DNA of 64,000 bases from Adiantum capillus-veneris (lineage: Eukaryota; Streptophyta; Polypodiopsida; Polypodiales; Pteridaceae). Shown here piece after piece: positions 59,895-64,000 of this stretch. The translations under genes and the position numbers were made by a program. The stretch is from assembly GCA_014529385.2 (NCBI GenBank), contig CM043967.1:9563501-9627500 (forward strand), given 5' to 3'. How positions within the stretch are numbered: position 1 is the first letter of the stretch; each line of letters starts with the position of its first letter. Below the pieces are notes generated by a model. It made no database searches. It was not told the DNA's origin and saw only the letters and a list, made by a program, of their open reading frames with translations.

Positions 59895-61177
59895 GTTGCC
59901 GCCCTCGTCTCCTACTGTCGAAAGGATGAGTTTCATGATCATTTGTTCTAAGTTTGAGCGAGCTAGAGTAGGTCTCTACAATATCAAATTAATCGTTTTT
60001 TTAAAAGTGGAGTGAGCTACAAAAGTGTCACATGCTAGCAAATACTAGTATTTTGGATGTAGCTGGTTGCTGGCAAAGAATGAGCCGCATGAGTGTGAAA
60101 CTTCTAGTTTGTTCCTCTCGTTGATGATGGGCAAGTGATGGCTTTGCCTTGTGACTAGTTGACACCCTCTTTTCTAGGAGGGATCAAAAGTGCACAATCG
60201 TTATAAGATATGGGCCATTTGACTGGTTTAAAGAAAAAAGAAATTGGGCAATCGATTGCACCTTTGGGCTTTGAACCAACCACACCCACTCACAACACAC
60301 TAACCCTACCATTAACCTATCACGCGCTAGTTGAAATGGTTGTGGGATTATAAAACAATGGTGAAAATATCACGGTGGAGTTTGCATGGGGTGAATCACA
60401 TTGCGTTCACTTTGTAATCAATGTGTTCTCATTGTGTTCACTTTGGAATAAGGGTGGGTTCATACGGAGTGGCGCATGTAGCAAGGTAGACTAGGCACCA
60501 CATGACTGCCCTTGAGTGGGTGTAAAAATTGTTGCCCTTCACCAAGTTCTTTTGAAACCCCTATTGAAAATGGAGAGCAAGCGCTGAAAAAGTTGACAAT
60601 AGCAAGTCAGCAGGGATGCCAACACACTCCTAGCCAATCAGGGAAACAGGTCGTTTGTGTAAAGACACACATGGGTCAGATATCTTGCTTCTACCATCGG
60701 GGTATGTGAACATATGAAGCTTGTTGTTTTTTGCCACACCGTTTGAACCTACCCTAAGTGTGTTCACATAGTATTTTGCAGCTCACAAGGTGTTCACATA
60801 GTGCTCACATAAAGTTTGCTAGATGTTTGCTTTATTGGTAAGTCACTTGGTGTTCACTTTTGGTTTTGTCGGGGATCAGATGACGAAAAACCAATCTCGT
60901 CGACCCCCACTCTTGAGAACCATTGATCCCACCTGAAAAGTGGAGTGTCAGTTAGGTGTGTGTTATACACGTCCAAAACAAATTTTGTAGTAGATGTGGA
61001 CCAACAAAAAGGTGTGCTCCACCTTTTCAGTGTCACACTTGAGCTGGCTGTCCAAGTCATGGGCGTGAAACCACAAAGTTCGTCTAAGGGTTCGAGCTCA
61101 CCCAGCCCCGTCTAATCCTCTTTTCATGATTATGTGCACTCTGACTCATGTAACATTTAATGGCCTAAAATCTTATG
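58024..61177. other. Mostly non-coding stretch with microsatellites
   Basis: It contains a CT tract (59677-59718) and a TG tract (59835-59893), plus short GTGTTCAC repeats at 60400-60450 and 60755-60865. A GGTTCGAGCTC near 61088 is B-box-like, but no A box was identified at tRNA spacing. No family-level coding similarity. Confidence 0.45.
58583..59113 (+). CDS. Unrecognised 176-codon ORF
   Basis: Starts ATG 58583 (MAICDFFDAMIAMEKWNVQC) and is rich in Phe, Leu, Cys and Val, with hydrophobic stretches (VLLNFLIILHL; ALLVPVCVFLW). No signal motif or domain is recognised. Such composition is common in T-rich non-coding DNA, so it may not be a gene. Confidence 0.25.
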   Translation: MAICDFFDAMIAMEKWNVQCQCVFCITNIYGDFFLLGVFMANMSSGKATSWGLMHSSTNVVCQMFHGSFVSCFVLDNKLGSENKHYSSQAIQVLLNFLIILHLSWKALLVPVCVFLWKMSSKFFKLWNMLGNFLKCEGFYANFLGPYRCLLPLNVNRSLFPPLVNLAGKLRICSWD

Positions 61178-62737
61178 TGTAGCGGAAATTAGCATGAACA
61201 TAGTGGGCATTTCATTAGAATAGATTCCTAATGAGAATTACAAGAGTGCTTGGGTGGAGAGAGCAACAAAAAGCATAACACCTAGTTAGATAGCATCGAC
61301 AATACTTTCAAAAGAGAGATATATTAAGCTATTGACAACAGTTGAGGACCGGATTTGCATGGAGCCGGTCCCCCCTCCAAAAGGCTTTGTATTATGGTTT
61401 CTCCCATCAAGAGAGACATTGTACAATACAATTCTTTGTGTTCCTTCAAGACTAGCTAGTGCAATGAAGATGGAAGCTTCATACACCAAGCAAAACACTT
61501 AATCAAACACAACTTGAATTATCCCCGTTCTCAGACCCAAGACCTCACACACCTTCGAAGATGGTGAGAGCTAGCAGGGTATGAGAGTAGATTGAGAGGA
61601 AAAAGAAGTATCTTACGAGAAAGATGTACATCTCCTCACATAATCACTCATATTAGCATAGCTTAGCTTAGTAATTAGCTTGGTAGAGAAGATGAGCATG
61701 CATTGAAGCTTGGCTCTTGGTTGGATTTGCATCCACATGCCAAGAGAGTGTTGATGTAGGCTTCTATCTCACAAGCTTGGAGTAGGTGATGAGCTCTCCA
61801 TTAAAGCTTGGGAGGAGATAGAGTATTCTTCCTTCACACATGGTCAAGTGTGAGTGTGTGTGTTTCAATGCCAAGCAAAAATCAGCCCCCCCTCTCTCTT
61901 GGGCGAGCCCTAGCTGCTAAATAGGTCTGGCTTTTGCCTCATTGGACCTCCCCAGGTCAAGCCAATAGGAATTAAGCAGCATAAGTGATAGCCTTCTGAC
62001 ATGTGTCCCCCTTTCCCCTTTTGTGAGAGCTTCAGGTAATTAAATAATTAAACTAAACTCTCATTGGACCCCTTTGCCTCCTGGCCAATAGGAATCAGGC
62101 AAGCCATGGGGCTCCTGAATGCTCATTGGACCCCTTGGGAGACTGCCCAATAGTCTTCTAGGAGACTTAATTCTCATTGGTTTCTTTTATTAAATGTTTT
62201 TAAATTAATTAAACTAGATTTACTCTAGCTTAATTCTCATTGGTCCACTTCAAGGGTCTTCCAATAGGAATTGGGCACACCTTGTGGGCATCTGGCCTAG
62301 GGAGCTGACATGTGTCCCTCATTCCCTTTGTGTAAAGGGAGCCTGTGTGTGTGTGTGTGGCTTTCTCTCTCATCTCCTACCTTTGGGGCTCGCCCCCTCC
62401 CATGTAGGGATGTGCAAAGACTTTTAGGGCACACACTAAGCATCCAATTTTCCCTAGGGTTGACCTTTGGACACAACCTTTGAATTTTGGAACCTTAGCA
62501 TTTTGGAAGTCTTAATGGGCTGAACCTTAGGGTCTTTTTGGCCCATTGTTTCACATGGCTCTTTTGCAGATGCCCCCCCTTTGGATCCCTATTTTCCCTC
62601 CTTTGGATCCCTACTGTGGCCTGGTCTGCTAGCTTAACCAATATTCTAGCTTTTTCTCCTTGGCACTTCCCCACATTAAATGATCAGTTTAATATGAGAA
62701 AATCATTTAGGAGAATTAGATATTGATTATTATGACA
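61178..62737 (-). repeat. 3' LTR of gypsy element F
   Basis: About 1560 bp, homologous along its length to the gypsy E 5' LTR (ACAGTTGAGGACCGGATTT, TCTCCCATYAAGAGAGAC, TTTAATATGAGAAAATCATTT) and ending TTATGACA. It carries four ATTGG...CCAAT dyads (61941, 62063, 62125, 62239) with 21-22 bp between motif starts. Confidence 0.88.
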
Positions 62738-62755
62738 TTACCTCTCTCTTGAAAT

Positions 62756-62775
62756 CATAGTCGTCCTCGACTATG
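62756..62775. other. Perfect hairpin near the gypsy F 3' LTR
   Basis: CATAGTCG-TCCT-CGACTATG, 8-bp stem and 4-base loop. Gypsy E has the same site at 37635-37654 with one stem mismatch. It lies between the end of pol and the 3' LTR. Confidence 0.7.
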
Positions 62776-63094
62776 GTGTAGAGAAGATAAAGCATATGCA
62801 TGAGTCCTTTTCTTAGCGGGTAGAGGATCCCTATGTTACCCTACGACATCATTCCATAATGGATGACTAGTCCATTTGGCACTTGAGAGCCTGAGGCTGC
62901 CGCAAGCATGTCTGCACATTAGTCCTATCAGTCTTCCATAGTAGAGTGACAAGCTCTACTTGGTGTTTGGGAGACGTCGTCTCCGCAAACTTGATCTAAG
63001 CATGCATACTACTTCATTTTTGTGCACAAATAAAGAAAAAGAGAGTCTTATAAGACAAAAATTTTTGTTCATTTTTAACATTTTGTACATTTGC

Positions 63095-64000
63095 TTACTC
63101 TTGGGAAGCATTGTAAGCATTGACAAGGTTTAGGTTATCCTTTAATTGTATGCCTTGCATCCATCTAGCATCTTCAAAAGGATAATTCTTAAACTTAATA
63201 AGATATCGTCGGATAGTCTTACCGCCTCTTAATACCTTGTCTTCATGTCGGAGAATGGACTCGGGCTGCAGCACCTCCTCGTGGTCCTCGATCTCCAGTG
63301 GGTCTTCAATAGTTGGTTCTTGAGGTGGCTCTCCTTTGTAAGGCTTTAAGAGGCTCACATGAAAAGCATTGTGTATGAGCCAATGATTGGGCAACTTAAG
63401 TTGATAGGCCATCTCATTGATTGGCCTAAGAATCTGGAAGGGACCATAGTACCTTTTTGCTAGTTTAGCATAGTACTTTTGGTGGCCCGTAGGATTCTTG
63501 CCCGTCGTGTGCCTTAATCGAGCCTTGGGAAACTTTAACAAGACCCAATCGTTTTCTTTAAAGGCTTGGGCTCTTCTGTGCTTGTCAGCAGCAGCCTTTT
63601 GCCTTTGCTGTGAGATAGAGATAGCATCCTTAATCTTTTGGAAAGATTCTTGTAGGTCTCGGCTATACTCATCTGCAGCGAAGATCTTCCCATGTACCTT
63701 AAGTAGCAAGGGACTTTTTGATCTTCCCTCAATTACCTCGAAAGGTGCTTTTCCTGTGGAAGTATGTACAGTGTTATTGTAAGCATACTCTACTAAAGGT
63801 AAGTACTTCTCCCATTGGGATCTTTGATCTACTTCCGTTACATAGGCTTTTAGTAGATCAAGAATGGTTAGGTTAGCTATTTCACTTTGGCCATCAGTTT
63901 GTGGATGATAGGCCGAAGAGAAGTTTAGCCTTGTTCCTAAATTCTCAAAGAGACCCTTCCAGAAATTACTGGTCATTCTAGGATCTCTATCCGACACTAT
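63095..64000 (-). CDS. Gypsy F pol C-terminus: integrase core and chromodomain, open at the window edge
   Basis: The frame is open from the window edge to the stop near 63095, about 300 codons with no interruption. It starts in the integrase core (SDRDPRMTSNFWKGLF, then SSAYHPQTDGQSE with the catalytic Glu). It continues with the C-terminal integrase block (ENDWVLLKFPKARLR; YYGPFQILRPINEMAYQLKL; HNAFHVSLLKPYKG). It ends in a chromodomain (YLIKFKNYPFEDARWMQG) with the aromatic Trp that gypsy E has lost. The chromodomain of such elements is thought to steer insertion to certain chromatin. This copy is better preserved than E and could be functional beyond the edge. Confidence 0.9.
   Translation of the reverse strand: MVSDRDPRMTSNFWKGLFENLGTRLNFSSAYHPQTDGQSEIANLTILDLLKAYVTEVDQRSQWEKYLPLVEYAYNNTVHTSTGKAPFEVIEGRSKSPLLLKVHGKIFAADEYSRDLQESFQKIKDAISISQQRQKAAADKHRRAQAFKENDWVLLKFPKARLRHTTGKNPTGHQKYYAKLAKRYYGPFQILRPINEMAYQLKLPNHWLIHNAFHVSLLKPYKGEPPQEPTIEDPLEIEDHEEVLQPESILRHEDKVLRGGKTIRRYLIKFKNYPFEDARWMQGIQLKDNLNLVNAYNASQE

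Noticed and set aside
61080-61105. B-box-like GGTTCGAGCTC
   Set aside because: No convincing A box about 35-40 bp upstream and no cloverleaf.

Overview
The window is nuclear DNA of a land plant with a large, repeat-rich genome. The evidence is plant-type transposons (CACTA, Ty1/copia primed by initiator-Met tRNA, chromodomain Ty3/gypsy), spliced gene relics, pentatricopeptide (PPR) pseudogenes and very long GA/CT microsatellites. The abundance of PPR relics, an HSPA12-like Hsp70 fragment and the GA/CT richness would fit a fern or another seed-free plant, but this is a weak inference. I found no intact host gene, no rRNA or tRNA gene and no CRISPR array. Almost everything recognisable is a transposable element or a broken gene copy.

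Layout. 0.9-1.8 kb: 3' end of a LINE. 1.7-10.66 kb: a decayed CACTA (En/Spm) transposon. It holds a tnp2-type transposase on the minus strand, a spliced TNPA-like second gene on the plus strand, a 1.65-kb polypurine tract, a fragment of an HSPA12-like Hsp70 gene, a 390-bp tandem repeat, a near-perfect 68-bp palindrome, and a right end with GCGGTAAT subterminal repeats. 10.7-13.65 kb: a PPR pseudogene on the minus strand. 14.4-18.5 kb: truncated copia A. 19.9-25.5 kb: copia B, split by a nested LTR element (22172-24818) that has two LTRs and no polyprotein. 26.9-27.3 kb: two exons of a dead mitochondrial thiamine-pyrophosphate-carrier-like gene with the intron retained. 29.5-31.3 kb: copia D (minus). 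31.4-35.2 kb: copia C (plus).

35.2-53.35 kb is one decayed PIF1-type helicase gene on the minus strand, probably of Helitron type. Three later insertions split it: a 912-bp long-inverted-repeat element (target duplication TGAAT), a chromodomain gypsy (GGAT) and a young copia (ACACA). 53.7-54.5 kb: 3' end and LTR of a relative of copia A. 54.5-61.2 kb: microsatellites, a dispersed repeat pair, a second PPR fragment and unassigned ORFs. 61.2-64.0 kb: LTR and 3' pol of a second, better preserved copy of the gypsy family, running off the window.

The best preserved element is copia G (47654-53347). Its LTRs appear to differ by one substitution plus microsatellite length, and it keeps PBS, TATA box and target duplication. 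Its polyprotein still has one in-frame stop and one single-base deletion. No cooperating gene system is visible; the interest lies in insertion history, captured gene fragments and repeat architecture.
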